64,000 bases of DNA from HXMU1420-13 sp965249965. Its GTDB lineage: Bacteria; Bacteroidota; Rhodothermia; Balneolales; Balneolaceae. Shown here in pieces: positions 1-9,417 of the stretch. The first letter of the stretch is position 1, and every line of letters starts with the position of its first letter. Made by a program: the position numbers and the translations under genes. The notes beneath the pieces were generated by a model. It made no database searches. It saw only the letters and a program-made list of their open reading frames with translations, and was not told where the DNA came from. Location of the stretch: assembly GCA_965249965.1 (NCBI GenBank), contig OZ252262.1, positions 868,001 through 932,000 on the forward strand, given 5' to 3'.

Positions 1-939
1 TACCCGATCATAGAACAAAAACTTCCCCAGAGAAACGGCGATAATCTTGATTCATTTACGATTTCCTTCCGCTCGCTTTTCAAAAAAGTAACCGATTTTT
101 ATAAAATGAGAGGCGGACTTTCGGTTTTTTATTCTGAATTCATCCGGGGGAATCTGCCCGGTGAAATGGAAGACACCGTATTTCAGCTTTGCAAGAAACT
201 CCGGGATACCATCAAAGATCAGCCTATGCGTTATATCGGGAAATCGGTGAACAGGACTGAGTACAGTATTTATCATCGGGAAGAATCCAGCATCAGGTTG
301 ATACAGCCTGATAAAATGGATGTGAACTTTTTGATCGAAAACTTTACCCGATTCTCTATTCCGATAGATTATTTTAAGGTGATGGAGTTGATGGGAAGTT
401 TTGTCACCGGGATGAACTCTATCTTGATCAACTGGGCAGAATTTACAGTGGATAAAGACAAGGGCTTGAATTTGAACCAGGTGCTTGAAACAATGTTGAA
501 CTCGCCGCAGGAAGCAAGGAATGTTTCGTTATCCGAAAAGATCTTTAAGACACTTAAAGAAAAGAATGGCGGATTGGAATGCGTTTGGTCAGGTATCCGG
601 ATTACTGATGATTTGAATATGGATCACGTCCTACCGTTTTCGGTTTGGCGAAATAATGATCTATGGAATTTGTTACCGTCCAAAGCATCTGTGAATAACA
701 GTAAACGAGACAAAATTCCTTCCCAGGAATTGCTGGACAACCGGAAACATCAGATCATTTCCTATTGGCAAATCATTCGAGAGGTGGAGCAAGTTGGGTT
801 TGAAAAAGAGATGAATATAAATCTCATTACCCGAAAGTATTTTGAACTGAATAACTGGGAAAATCTGGCTTTCAATTCATTAAAAGAGAAAAGCCGATAC
901 CTAATCGAAACCCGTGGTTTCGAAGCATTCAATTTGTGA
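1..939 (+). CDS. HNH endonuclease, C-terminal part (5' end outside window)
   Basis: The frame is open from base 1, so the gene begins upstream and only its last 312 residues are seen. An HNH nuclease core lies at about 577-723: a Cys-x-x-Ser-Gly start, then the MDHVLPFS segment with the catalytic Asp-His, then WNLLPS and a downstream N-x-S-K-R-D. This is the arrangement of the DUF262/HNH type found in restriction and defence proteins. The rest is mainly helical with no recognised domain. Its TGA shares a base with the next ATG (TGATG), so it is translationally coupled to the methyltransferase-HIT gene. A role in cutting foreign or damaged DNA is inferred. The missing N-terminus may hold a further domain. 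Confidence 0.75.
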   Translation, partial: YPIIEQKLPQRNGDNLDSFTISFRSLFKKVTDFYKMRGGLSVFYSEFIRGNLPGEMEDTVFQLCKKLRDTIKDQPMRYIGKSVNRTEYSIYHREESSIRLIQPDKMDVNFLIENFTRFSIPIDYFKVMELMGSFVTGMNSILINWAEFTVDKDKGLNLNQVLETMLNSPQEARNVSLSEKIFKTLKEKNGGLECVWSGIRITDDLNMDHVLPFSVWRNNDLWNLLPSKASVNNSKRDKIPSQELLDNRKHQIISYWQIIREVEQVGFEKEMNINLITRKYFELNNWENLAFNSLKEKSRYLIETRGFEAFNL

Positions 940-1793
940 TGAAAGGAAATCCAAATTCACATCTCACCGCCAAAGAACGGGATAAAGTTTCGTATCCTAC
1001 CCGTAAGCTCTACAACATGGGATTGATTGAAGGTGAGGTTCTCGATTTCGGATCGGGTTTTGGAAAAGACGTGGAATTCCTGAATAAAAAAGAAATCAAC
1101 TGCTCTGCTTATGATCCGCATCACTCACCCGAATATCCCGATAAGAAATTTGATACTATCATCTGCCAGTATGTGTTGAATGTTTTGCTTCCCGAGGAAC
1201 AGGCTGAAGTTCTGATGTCGGTAAGTGAATTGCTAAAGCCATCGGGAAAAGCCTTCTTCACCGTCCGGCGCGATTTAAAAAGACAGGGCTACCGAACCCA
1301 TTATGTTCACAAGGTGCCGACCTATCAATGCAATGTAAAATTGCCTTACAAATCCTTTTTCAAAAATGATTTTTGCGAAATTTACGAGTACCGGCATTTT
1401 ACTCAGGTTGATAACGGAAAAGTGGATGTTTTTGAAAATCCGTCTTCGGATGCCAAACTCATTTCAGAATTGGCCACGGTGTACAGCATCTACGACAACT
1501 ACCCAGTGAGCAAAGGTCACGCCCTGGTGATTCCTAAACGGAAATCGGTTCACTATTTTGAAATGACCGACAAAGAGAAAACCGCCTGCCAAATTATGGT
1601 GGAACGAGTGAAAGCAATTGTAGAAAAGAAATACCAACCCGATGGATTCAACATTGGTTTTAACATGAATGAAGCGGCTGGGCAAACGGTCTTTCACACT
1701 CATATTCATATTATCCCCCGCTACAAAGGAGATGTAGAAAATCCGCGTGGCGGGATTCGGAATGTAATTCCTGGGTCAGGTGATTATCGGTAA
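939..1793 (+). CDS. Fusion of class I SAM methyltransferase and HIT hydrolase
   Basis: A 284-residue two-domain protein. The N-terminal half is a Rossmann-type methyltransferase with motif I VLDFGSGFGKD near residue 36, an acidic YDPHH after strand 2 and an FDTIICQYVLN motif IV region. The C-terminal half is a HIT nucleotide hydrolase/transferase with the catalytic triad HTHIHII at residues 253-259 and the upstream SKGHALVIPKR typical of HIT proteins. The ATG at 939 was chosen over a GTG three bases earlier because it gives a TGATG overlap with the HNH gene. The fold assignments are firm. The substrate is unknown; processing of nucleic acid or nucleotidyl adducts is a guess from its nuclease and helicase neighbours. 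Confidence 0.85.
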   Translation: MKGNPNSHLTAKERDKVSYPTRKLYNMGLIEGEVLDFGSGFGKDVEFLNKKEINCSAYDPHHSPEYPDKKFDTIICQYVLNVLLPEEQAEVLMSVSELLKPSGKAFFTVRRDLKRQGYRTHYVHKVPTYQCNVKLPYKSFFKNDFCEIYEYRHFTQVDNGKVDVFENPSSDAKLISELATVYSIYDNYPVSKGHALVIPKRKSVHYFEMTDKEKTACQIMVERVKAIVEKKYQPDGFNIGFNMNEAAGQTVFHTHIHIIPRYKGDVENPRGGIRNVIPGSGDYR

Positions 1794-1872
1794 AGAACTC
1801 CAAATTGAACCGGTTGCTTCACCGAAAAATGGAGACATTGAGTATTGAAGGAATTCTAAAATGAAAAAATGA

Positions 1873-4800
1873 CTATTTCCTGTTCACAAACCTCAATCTA
1901 GGCAAAACGATCTTGTATTCTTTCTCTTCGTCTTTATCATACCAATACACAAGATATTCTACCCTGGCTTTACTTAAGTGATATCCCCTAGTTTGAAATG
2001 GGTTGAGTTTTTTATTGATAAAATCTCTAGAAAATAGCAGAACATTTCCTGACCCATTTATTGCAAGTCCAGGCGCTTCTTGTTCACCAAATTTGACAGT
2101 GTCATTTATTAGAGCTTGACCGGTTCGCAAACTCTTTATAATCTTTTTAGCTGAATGATATTTTTGCGAACCTAAATTTACATCTTTAAGACTCAATATT
2201 AGATCATAATAAGCAGGGGGAGATGTAGGTTGGGAATAATGAAATGCTTTTTGATCCTCTACATTTATATTATCGAAAAAAGTAGTGTTGGTATGTACAT
2301 GCAAAGATGCTTTAGCCCTGGAACACGCTACATAAACCAATCTTTTAGCAGCATCAGTTGAGAAATCATAATCCTCTAGAAGTAGCCACACATGATCGAA
2401 TTCTTTTCCCTTTGCTTTATGCATTGTAGATACTACTATTGAAGAAGAATCGGCATCAATTGCATCTTCCATATTTATTTCACGAATGTATTCAAACCAA
2501 TCAACGAGCAACTTCTTTTCTGTATATGCTTGGTCAAATTGGTTTATAATACTTGTGCAGGTAGAAAAGTGAAGAGTATCTTTATACGTTTTTTTAAACC
2601 GCTCAATGCTGCTGTGCCAATTTTCTTCGTAGATTAAGCCAGTATCGTCGACATTATTTTTTATTGCATTGGTAAAAGCTCTGATCTCATTTAACTGATT
2701 TAAACGAAATCCATCAAATCCAGCAAGTAATCTAGTTTTATGTCCACGCTTTTCTAGCAATGAACTTATAATCAAAGCTTCATAATTCGTTCGAACTAAT
2801 ACTGCTCTTGTTTGATCATTTTCAGCAGTTGAAATAGTATTAACTAACGGCTCAACCAAATACTTACTTGAATATTTTGTTAGACTTATATTTGCTCTAT
2901 TTGTTTTCTTGGCAGGAATTAAATCATCCGACTTTAGACGGTTTGAGATACTTGACAGCAATTGATTATTAAATTGAATAATCCCGCCTCGACTACGATA
3001 ATTCTTAATTAAATTGTATTGAACAGATTCATAAGTCTGTTGAAACTCATTCATGAATTTGTTGGAAGATCCTCTGAACTCATAAACATTCTGATCATCG
3101 TCGCCAACGGCAATGACCCGAATATTTCCAGCGATTTCAATGATTGTCTTGATTAAATTCCACTCTTCGTGATTGATATCCTGAAACTCATCAAGTAGTA
3201 GAACACTTTTATTTGAAATTATTGTGGTATCTATAGAACCATCTTTAATTCCATCTAGACATTCTGAAATAATATTTTGTGATTTTACTAAATCACCTAA
3301 TTGACCCTTCAATTCGAAACAAAAGCCATGAAAAGTGGTGATTTTAATCAGGCCAGAAAATTCTGGTACTAGCTTTCTGGTCCTATGTCTGAATTCCATA
3401 GCAGCTGATTTTGAGAAAGTCAGCATTAAGAATTGTTCAGGCTTTATATCCTCTAATAGAAGCAAACTTGCAATCTTATGTACCAAAACTTTCGTTTTAC
3501 CTGAACCCGGACCTGCAAGTACAAGAATATGATCTGATTTATTGTCGTTTAAAACCAGAGCCTGATCGGTGTCCAGGTCTTTTATTACTTCTTTAAATTT
3601 CTCCGGTGTAAGTGGCCGTCTGATTTCAGACTTCCTTCTTGGAAAGTATCGTGCTAAAAACTCTTCATACTCTAACGTGAAATAGTCGTTTACATACGAA
3701 AGTGCTGATTCATAATTCTCAACACATTTCTTAGCATATTCGCCAACAATATGGATTTGCTCCGTTTTGTGTTGATAATGCATATCCATTTTAGCATAGT
3801 CTTCTATCTTGAAGATTGGCTTTTCTTTTCCTTTGATATCTTCAATGTTCAGTCGATTATAGGAAACCATAAAACCACCTTCGAGTTTTATGGCATTTAT
3901 TTGATTTAGGAACAACAATGTTTTTTCATATTGCCCGGTGCTTCCTTCAACAACCTTACCCATAAACTGATTATTATCTCTCAATTCAATTAACGAGAAA
4001 CCAACAGGTACCTGATCCTTTTGTTTAATGGGCTTATTTTGAGCTATTGCGAAATCTGTTAAAACTTGAATGGTGGATCCCGTTAGCTTATGTCGCCAAA
4101 CTATATCATTATCAAGTTCATCTTTGCTCTTTATCTCAATTTCATAAATCTCTTTTTCCCTATCTATTCTCTTTTTGGAAATGAATCTTCGAATCTCCCA
4201 ATAAATCAATATTTTATGAATACAATCTATAGTAGAATCGAGCTTACCAGAGTCAATGATATGTTGATTTAATTGACGTAATGAGATTTTGATTCGAACT
4301 TTGTTATCTACCCATTGATGTAATTTCTTCTCAATTTCCAGATAATGCTTAACAATAAGTGCTGAACCATTTTTCGAATTGTTAAGATTTAGAAAGGCAG
4401 TTAAGTCTTTAGCATCACCAAGAATATTCAAATCACGCAATAATCGTATGCTATCCTGTACTCTTTCAATAGTTAATTGAATGCTATTTGCCAGATAGTC
4501 GAGCCGGGTCTCCTCATCTTTGATAATTCGTTGCAATACCCTCTCGCAATCTTGCTTTTCCCTATCTGTAAGTATCTCAGATTGCTGAATAAGAATTTGG
4601 CCTCTCATGAAATTCTTTACTAATAAACTATCAGCATAAACCATTGGGGAGTTTTGGTCTCGTCTAAGAAAACCACGATCCTCTAAACAGGAAATAGCCG
4701 TTTTGACTTTTGTTTCTAAATCTCTGAGTTCAATATCCCAACCTGCTGCCTTTGCAATCTCAAGAGCTGAATGACTTAACTTTGATCTGCGATTAGCCTG

Positions 4801-6687
4801 ACTTTTTAGTGATTTCCATATTTCCTCAATTTCTTTCTTATTGAGTTTGGTTTGCTGAAGTAGGCTAAAGTGTTTGTTCAAATCCGATTCATTATAAAGG
4901 ATATAACACTTTGCCTGTATGTTTTCATTTCTACCGGCACGACCAGCTTCCTGAATATAGTTTTCAAGAGAATCAGAAATATTGTAATGAATAACTGTCC
5001 GTACGTCCTCTTTATCCACGCCCATTCCAAATGCAGATGTGGCTACGATAATGGGTGACTTATCAGCCATAAAGTCTTCCATGTTTTTCTTTTTCACGTC
5101 CTTATCCAATTGGCCATGAAAATAAGTCGTCTTTAATCCTGCTTTAGTTAAATCATGCGCAACTTCTTCAACGGCCTTCGTTCTGGATGCGTAGATAATG
5201 GCTGGCTTTTGACAATTTCGTACTAAATCGAATAGTTGCTGTTTTTTGCTTTCAGGACTTTCAGCTTTTAAAACGTCAAAAGATAAATTTGTACGGCCTT
5301 TTTGAGTTACAAATTCTTTTAGTTCAAGCTCTAATCTCGCAAGGAAATATGATTTAATATCATTTATAACCTGTGGTTTCGCTGTAGCAGTAAAACACGA
5401 AATCGGAATTGGTTTATGGAAATTACGTGACTGAATTTTTTTAATAAACTCTGCTATATATAGATAATCTACTCTAAAGTCCTGTCCCCAACTTGAAAAA
5501 CAATGTGCTTCATCGATAACAAAACGAGCAATTGATCGTGATGAGATTAACCGCAGAATACTCGGTGACCTTAGTGATTCTGGAGATAGATATAAAATAT
5601 GTGCATTTCCCTTTTCAACACGTTCGAAAGCCTCATTCCGTTCTAAAGGGGATAAAAGGCCGTTTATTGCCACCGCCTTTGTAATTTGAAAACGATCCTG
5701 AAGGTTATCTACCTGATCTTTCATTAGAGACTGTAAAGGAGATATAACCACAGTCAGGTGTCTGGTACAATCGCCTCGAATAAGTGCCGGAATTTGAAAA
5801 GTGAGTGACTTTCCGCCACCCGTTGGGAATACAGCTACAAAGGAGTGTTCCTGTAAACCCGCACGTACTGTTTCTTCCTGGAGGCTGATGTGTCTAGATT
5901 GATCAAATTTTCGAAAATCAGGATATCCAAAGTATGATTTTAAGGCTTTTTTAGGATCTAATTTTGTAGTGCAATAATGGCAATTTATATCTGAACAAAT
6001 AGAAAAGCGAAGTTGATCCATCACAAGATCGGTCTCGGGGAATTGCTGCCGTACCCAGAATGGTAAAATTGATTCGTTATTGTCTAAGCGAATAATAGAA
6101 AGTGAATAGGCCAACTCAACAGGCCGCTCACGAATTAATTGATCAAGATTAATTGAATGACAGAGTTTTCCATTCGCAAATTTATGAACAAGTTCGCTAG
6201 TAGCAGATTTAGAACTTAATGCTGAAGTTAGGTCAAGAAAGCTGTTAAATTCTTGTTTACCTGACAGTAGCAAAGAGAGGATTTTTAGGTAGTCATTTTC
6301 AAGTTTTTTAAAAGCGACGAGTTCGTCAAGTAAAAGATCTTTTGTTAATTTGCAGTCTGATAGTGGATTATTTACCTCAGAGTCATTGACAATTTTATAA
6401 CCTTTCACCAAATGATGATAAGGGTTTTCCGAAAAAATAAGTGGTGACCAGAGCAGCGTGTCGATATACTTTTTTTCGCTAAAGAGCTCTCCAGCTAACA
6501 CTTTTTTAAGTTCCGGAATATCATGCTTAATGATATTGTGGCCACAAATAGCATTGGCTTCTCTAATCCAATCGACGAGCCGTGTAGCATTCCGTTCGTG
6601 AAGCTCTTTACCATTAAATAGTGCCCCATAATCCTGGATTTTCCCCGATCGATCTGTTTCGATATCGATAAATAGGATATTCTTCAT
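1873..6687 (-). CDS. DEDD exonuclease-RecQ helicase-UvrD helicase fusion
   Basis: A 1604-residue protein with three enzymatic parts. Residues 1 to about 100 resemble a DEDD 3'-5' exonuclease (DIETD near 8, GHNIIKHD near 49). A cysteine cluster CSDINCHYC follows near 229. The RecQ helicase has Walker A FPTGGGKS near 284, DEAH near 390, FTATAK, and motif VI with QEAGRAGR. A UvrD/PcrA-type helicase follows: Walker A AGPGSGKT near 1057, DEFQD near 1164, GDDDQNVYEFRG near 1200, and VYVACSRAK near 1455. Both ATPase sites look intact. It is convergent to the HNH/methyltransferase-HIT pair, 79 bp away. By eye it is more AT-rich than the following genes. DNA unwinding and degradation in repair or anti-phage defence is inferred. 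Confidence 0.9.
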   Translation of the reverse strand: MKNILFIDIETDRSGKIQDYGALFNGKELHERNATRLVDWIREANAICGHNIIKHDIPELKKVLAGELFSEKKYIDTLLWSPLIFSENPYHHLVKGYKIVNDSEVNNPLSDCKLTKDLLLDELVAFKKLENDYLKILSLLLSGKQEFNSFLDLTSALSSKSATSELVHKFANGKLCHSINLDQLIRERPVELAYSLSIIRLDNNESILPFWVRQQFPETDLVMDQLRFSICSDINCHYCTTKLDPKKALKSYFGYPDFRKFDQSRHISLQEETVRAGLQEHSFVAVFPTGGGKSLTFQIPALIRGDCTRHLTVVISPLQSLMKDQVDNLQDRFQITKAVAINGLLSPLERNEAFERVEKGNAHILYLSPESLRSPSILRLISSRSIARFVIDEAHCFSSWGQDFRVDYLYIAEFIKKIQSRNFHKPIPISCFTATAKPQVINDIKSYFLARLELELKEFVTQKGRTNLSFDVLKAESPESKKQQLFDLVRNCQKPAIIYASRTKAVEEVAHDLTKAGLKTTYFHGQLDKDVKKKNMEDFMADKSPIIVATSAFGMGVDKEDVRTVIHYNISDSLENYIQEAGRAGRNENIQAKCYILYNESDLNKHFSLLQQTKLNKKEIEEIWKSLKSQANRRSKLSHSALEIAKAAGWDIELRDLETKVKTAISCLEDRGFLRRDQNSPMVYADSLLVKNFMRGQILIQQSEILTDREKQDCERVLQRIIKDEETRLDYLANSIQLTIERVQDSIRLLRDLNILGDAKDLTAFLNLNNSKNGSALIVKHYLEIEKKLHQWVDNKVRIKISLRQLNQHIIDSGKLDSTIDCIHKILIYWEIRRFISKKRIDREKEIYEIEIKSKDELDNDIVWRHKLTGSTIQVLTDFAIAQNKPIKQKDQVPVGFSLIELRDNNQFMGKVVEGSTGQYEKTLLFLNQINAIKLEGGFMVSYNRLNIEDIKGKEKPIFKIEDYAKMDMHYQHKTEQIHIVGEYAKKCVENYESALSYVNDYFTLEYEEFLARYFPRRKSEIRRPLTPEKFKEVIKDLDTDQALVLNDNKSDHILVLAGPGSGKTKVLVHKIASLLLLEDIKPEQFLMLTFSKSAAMEFRHRTRKLVPEFSGLIKITTFHGFCFELKGQLGDLVKSQNIISECLDGIKDGSIDTTIISNKSVLLLDEFQDINHEEWNLIKTIIEIAGNIRVIAVGDDDQNVYEFRGSSNKFMNEFQQTYESVQYNLIKNYRSRGGIIQFNNQLLSSISNRLKSDDLIPAKKTNRANISLTKYSSKYLVEPLVNTISTAENDQTRAVLVRTNYEALIISSLLEKRGHKTRLLAGFDGFRLNQLNEIRAFTNAIKNNVDDTGLIYEENWHSSIERFKKTYKDTLHFSTCTSIINQFDQAYTEKKLLVDWFEYIREINMEDAIDADSSSIVVSTMHKAKGKEFDHVWLLLEDYDFSTDAAKRLVYVACSRAKASLHVHTNTTFFDNINVEDQKAFHYSQPTSPPAYYDLILSLKDVNLGSQKYHSAKKIIKSLRTGQALINDTVKFGEQEAPGLAINGSGNVLLFSRDFINKKLNPFQTRGYHLSKARVEYLVYWYDKDEEKEYKIVLPRLRFVNRK

Positions 6688-6869
6688 AATCTCTACTTCA
6701 AAGAGGTCTCATTTTTAACTCTTATGTAGTTAACAAAAGAATATGAAAATCACATAAAAGTTCTAGAAAATTAGGGTTGGTATTAGATCACCCTCCTTTG
6801 ATTTTACCTCCCTCTACTCCTACCTTCACGCCCATAGTTTACGACTAATCAGCACATTCGAGTACGGCA

Positions 6870-7733
6870 ATGAAATTATCTCTTCTAGTTTTTCTACTTC
6901 TCATCTCAACTTCGGTATTTGCACAGGATAGTGCGCCGGCAGAGCCGCCGCCTACAGAAGAAGCCGCTCCTAATCCGTGGACTAAATCCTGGGTACTTAG
7001 TTTAACGGGTAATCAGGCAGATTATAAAGACTGGAGCCGTGGTGGGGCGAATTCGTCGGCTTTTGTGGCGTCTTCACTCTTCCGAGCTAAATATACCGGC
7101 GCTAAATATTCGAATACCACGCGTGTAAATTTTAGGTTTGGTCAGGTGAATCAGGAAGGGCGGGGCATCGAAAAAACGGAAGACATGATTCGTATCGTTA
7201 ACAAAACGGATTACTTTCTGCATACAGGAACCTGGAGTGCCTTCCTGGAAGTGGGATTTCGAACGCAATTCACGGAAGGTTTTGATGAAAGTACCGGCGA
7301 CCTGATCTCCGATTTCCTGTCCCCGGGTTATTTCACAGAATCGATGGGTATGTCGTATCAGCCCCACGATAACTTCAATGCACAACTTGGTCTTGGTTTG
7401 AAACAAACCATTGTTGAGGCTGATGGACTTGATGATCTCTACGGGCTGAAGGAAGATCAGGATGTTCGTTCGGAGGGCGGGCTTACCTTTGCGCTGGAAT
7501 ACAAAAAAGAAATCTTCAAAAACTTCACCTACGAAACAGAGCTATCTACCTTTACGAACTTGTTAATCCCCTTGAAAAGTACCGATGTGATTATGACCAA
7601 CATGTTTACCGGTACCATTAACTCATTCCTTACTTCCACCCTGGAATGGTCGTTTATTTACGACGATGATTTTGATACCATCCTGCAAAGCATGCGTGTG
7701 ATTTCGCTTGGGATTAAGGTGAATGTGTTTTAG
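6870..7733 (+). CDS. DUF3078 outer-membrane beta-barrel protein
   Basis: A 287-residue protein with a signal peptide (MKLSLLVFLLLISTSVFAQ), a short proline/glutamate linker, and then alternating amphipathic beta-strands. The segment WTKSWVLSLTGNQADYKDWS followed by GGANS is the usual start of the DUF3078 family, which is common in Bacteroidota and their relatives. The chain ends in a hydrophobic strand closing with Phe (ISLGIKVNVF), as outer-membrane barrels do. It stands alone, divergent from the helicase fusion across a 182-bp gap. No function is established for the family; an outer-membrane location is a confident inference. Confidence 0.85.
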   Translation: MKLSLLVFLLLISTSVFAQDSAPAEPPPTEEAAPNPWTKSWVLSLTGNQADYKDWSRGGANSSAFVASSLFRAKYTGAKYSNTTRVNFRFGQVNQEGRGIEKTEDMIRIVNKTDYFLHTGTWSAFLEVGFRTQFTEGFDESTGDLISDFLSPGYFTESMGMSYQPHDNFNAQLGLGLKQTIVEADGLDDLYGLKEDQDVRSEGGLTFALEYKKEIFKNFTYETELSTFTNLLIPLKSTDVIMTNMFTGTINSFLTSTLEWSFIYDDDFDTILQSMRVISLGIKVNVF

Positions 7734-8172
7734 GGGTTTTGGATTTAATTCAAAAGTCAGAATTCAATAGTGTCATCGCGAGGAGGCTGTTCTTTTAGTT
7801 TCTGACCTTGGATTGCCATCGACGTGGCGATCTTACATGGAAGCGGGGGCTTCCTCAATGAACTACAAATTTGGTGTATAGAAACCTTAAGCATCAATTT
7901 ATTACTCTGGCACTTTTGTGCGGACAAAAGTACCCAAAAGCCGCCGTAAGAAATGAATATTCACCCGCTAATAGCCTCTGATTTCTGTACCTGCTAACGA
8001 TTCGAACTTCCTCCAGAGTGCTCCTACCGCATTTCTTCCGGAAGTTTGTTTTACCCTTAATCTGAAGCCTTGCAAGCGCCGCGCAATGACCGAAATGAAA
8101 TGGTAGCTGGAGCTTCCTGAATGCATTACGAACGTGGACGTTCGTAACGAGAGAAAATGAATTTTAACACGC
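7734..8172. repeat. Gene-free spacer with intergenic repeat remnants
   Basis: This 439-bp gap has no credible gene. It contains two related segments, around 7847-7866 (GGGCTTCCTCAATGAACTAC) and 8110-8129 (GAGCTTCCTGAATGCATTAC), which look like degenerate copies of one repeat. At 7771-7840 there is a GTCATCGCGAGGAGGC ... CGTGGCGATCTTACATG stretch of the kind that recurs between genes in Bacteroidota genomes. At 7913-7930 a small hairpin has arms CTTTTGT and ACAAAAG. The match to a dispersed repeat family rests on memory of similar intergenic text. Only the internal similarity is seen here. Confidence 0.5.
8126..8147. repeat. 22-bp near-perfect palindrome downstream of LuxC-like gene
   Basis: Perfect 10-bp arms TTACGAACGT and ACGTTCGTAA are separated by GG. 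It lies 25 bp beyond the stop of the acyl reductase gene. No T-run follows on either strand, so it is not a standard intrinsic terminator. It may be part of the repeat family in this spacer or a protein-binding site. Confidence 0.6.
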
Positions 8173-9417
8173 CTAAATCACCATCCTGCTCATAGACCGG
8201 ATCAAATCATAGCCATCCCAAATGAGTGAAAAATCCTGTGTTCGACCTATGGGTACAACCCGATCGATTCCGTGAGATGGATGTTCACGAAGTAGCTCAT
8301 GTAGTTCTTCTTTTTCGAATCCGGCAAAGGCAAGTGTCTGATAATTTCGGGACAGTTTCGGCAATAATTCAGAAAGATCATTCAATTCAAGTTCTAAAAA
8401 GTAGCCGCTGTTACAACGGTGCGTTTCTAACTCCGGCTCATATTCATCCGCCTGCACTCGCCAAATATAATTCGATCGATGATCCTTTAGATTTAAACCT
8501 TCATCCATTTCAATGCTTTGTTGCATGAAGGTCGCAAGCTTGTCAACCCCGCTGATTTCGTTCAGGGTATATCGCTCCATGACCAGCTTTTCTAACTCGC
8601 CCCAAAATTCATGTTGTGCTATTTGAACTTCCGCATGTTCTCCAATCCAGGCCAACAGCCAGGGTGAAGTGCAGGCATTCTGATCATTCAAATAGGTATC
8701 GTTATAAAACGCCTGCGCGAGTCTGCCAACATTTTGTTCAGCAAGATTTGCCGCATTCATTACCGCCAAAGAAGTTCGGTCTGCAAAGGTGATATCAAAG
8801 GCATGCGCCGGAATGTTCGACTTTCTAATTTCCTCAATACTTTCATCCCCACCCCAAATTACACGAACATCGCATAGTGCCGATAGAATTCGGGTGTTTT
8901 CAACGAACTCGCGACTGTATCTTAAAATCTGAATATAGGGTTGTAATTCCTGATGTTCTGTTCGCAGTAACACGCTGTTCATGGCATCTAGTACGATGTC
9001 CACCTGCTCCACTTCTTTTGAGCTAATGCGTACGACATTGGCATTTCCGGCGAGCAATGCGGCAACCAAAGAGTAGGCAAAGTTCATCGGCACATTGGAC
9101 GGCGTAATATGAAACACGCGACCGCGACCAAAACGATTTCCCAGTTCAGGCTGATACGGTGATTTTAGCTGAAGCATATTCGATCGACGGCAGAAAAAAG
9201 CGAAGGCGCTTATTTCCGGAAACACCCGTTTTTTGGGATGGTTTTTAAGTTCCTGATACAGGTCATCTAAATAATTAAGCACTGCTTCAGAAAATGGAGG
9301 TAATGGAGGCGGCTTCTTTTCCAGTAATTGAACCGCATATTCTTCACTGACTGGACTAAGCCAACGAGCGCCCTTTAAGTCAATCCCTTTTTTTGATATG
9401 GTTTCAGGAAATGACAT
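8173..9417 (-). CDS. LuxC-like acyl-CoA/acyl-protein reductase
   Basis: A 414-residue member of the acyl-CoA reductase (LuxC) family, an aldehyde-dehydrogenase-fold enzyme that reduces an acyl thioester to the aldehyde with NADPH. Seen in the sequence are FHITPSNVPMNFAYS, the dinucleotide-binding and substrate region usual for LuxC, and a conserved catalytic cysteine in NDQNACTSPW near residue 247. It is the last gene of the minus-strand acyl operon and overlaps the LuxE-like gene by 14 bp. That pairing matches the LuxE/LuxC fatty-acid reductase of luminous bacteria. No luciferase genes (luxA/luxB) are present, so the aldehyde must serve another purpose. The acyl chain length is unknown. Confidence 0.85.
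   Translation of the reverse strand: MSFPETISKKGIDLKGARWLSPVSEEYAVQLLEKKPPPLPPFSEAVLNYLDDLYQELKNHPKKRVFPEISAFAFFCRRSNMLQLKSPYQPELGNRFGRGRVFHITPSNVPMNFAYSLVAALLAGNANVVRISSKEVEQVDIVLDAMNSVLLRTEHQELQPYIQILRYSREFVENTRILSALCDVRVIWGGDESIEEIRKSNIPAHAFDITFADRTSLAVMNAANLAEQNVGRLAQAFYNDTYLNDQNACTSPWLLAWIGEHAEVQIAQHEFWGELEKLVMERYTLNEISGVDKLATFMQQSIEMDEGLNLKDHRSNYIWRVQADEYEPELETHRCNSGYFLELELNDLSELLPKLSRNYQTLAFAGFEKEELHELLREHPSHGIDRVVPIGRTQDFSLIWDGYDLIRSMSRMVI

Noticed and set aside
1464..1709. 81-codon frame on the minus strand inside the methyltransferase-HIT gene
   Set aside because: It is the antisense of conserved HIT codons and has no independent support.
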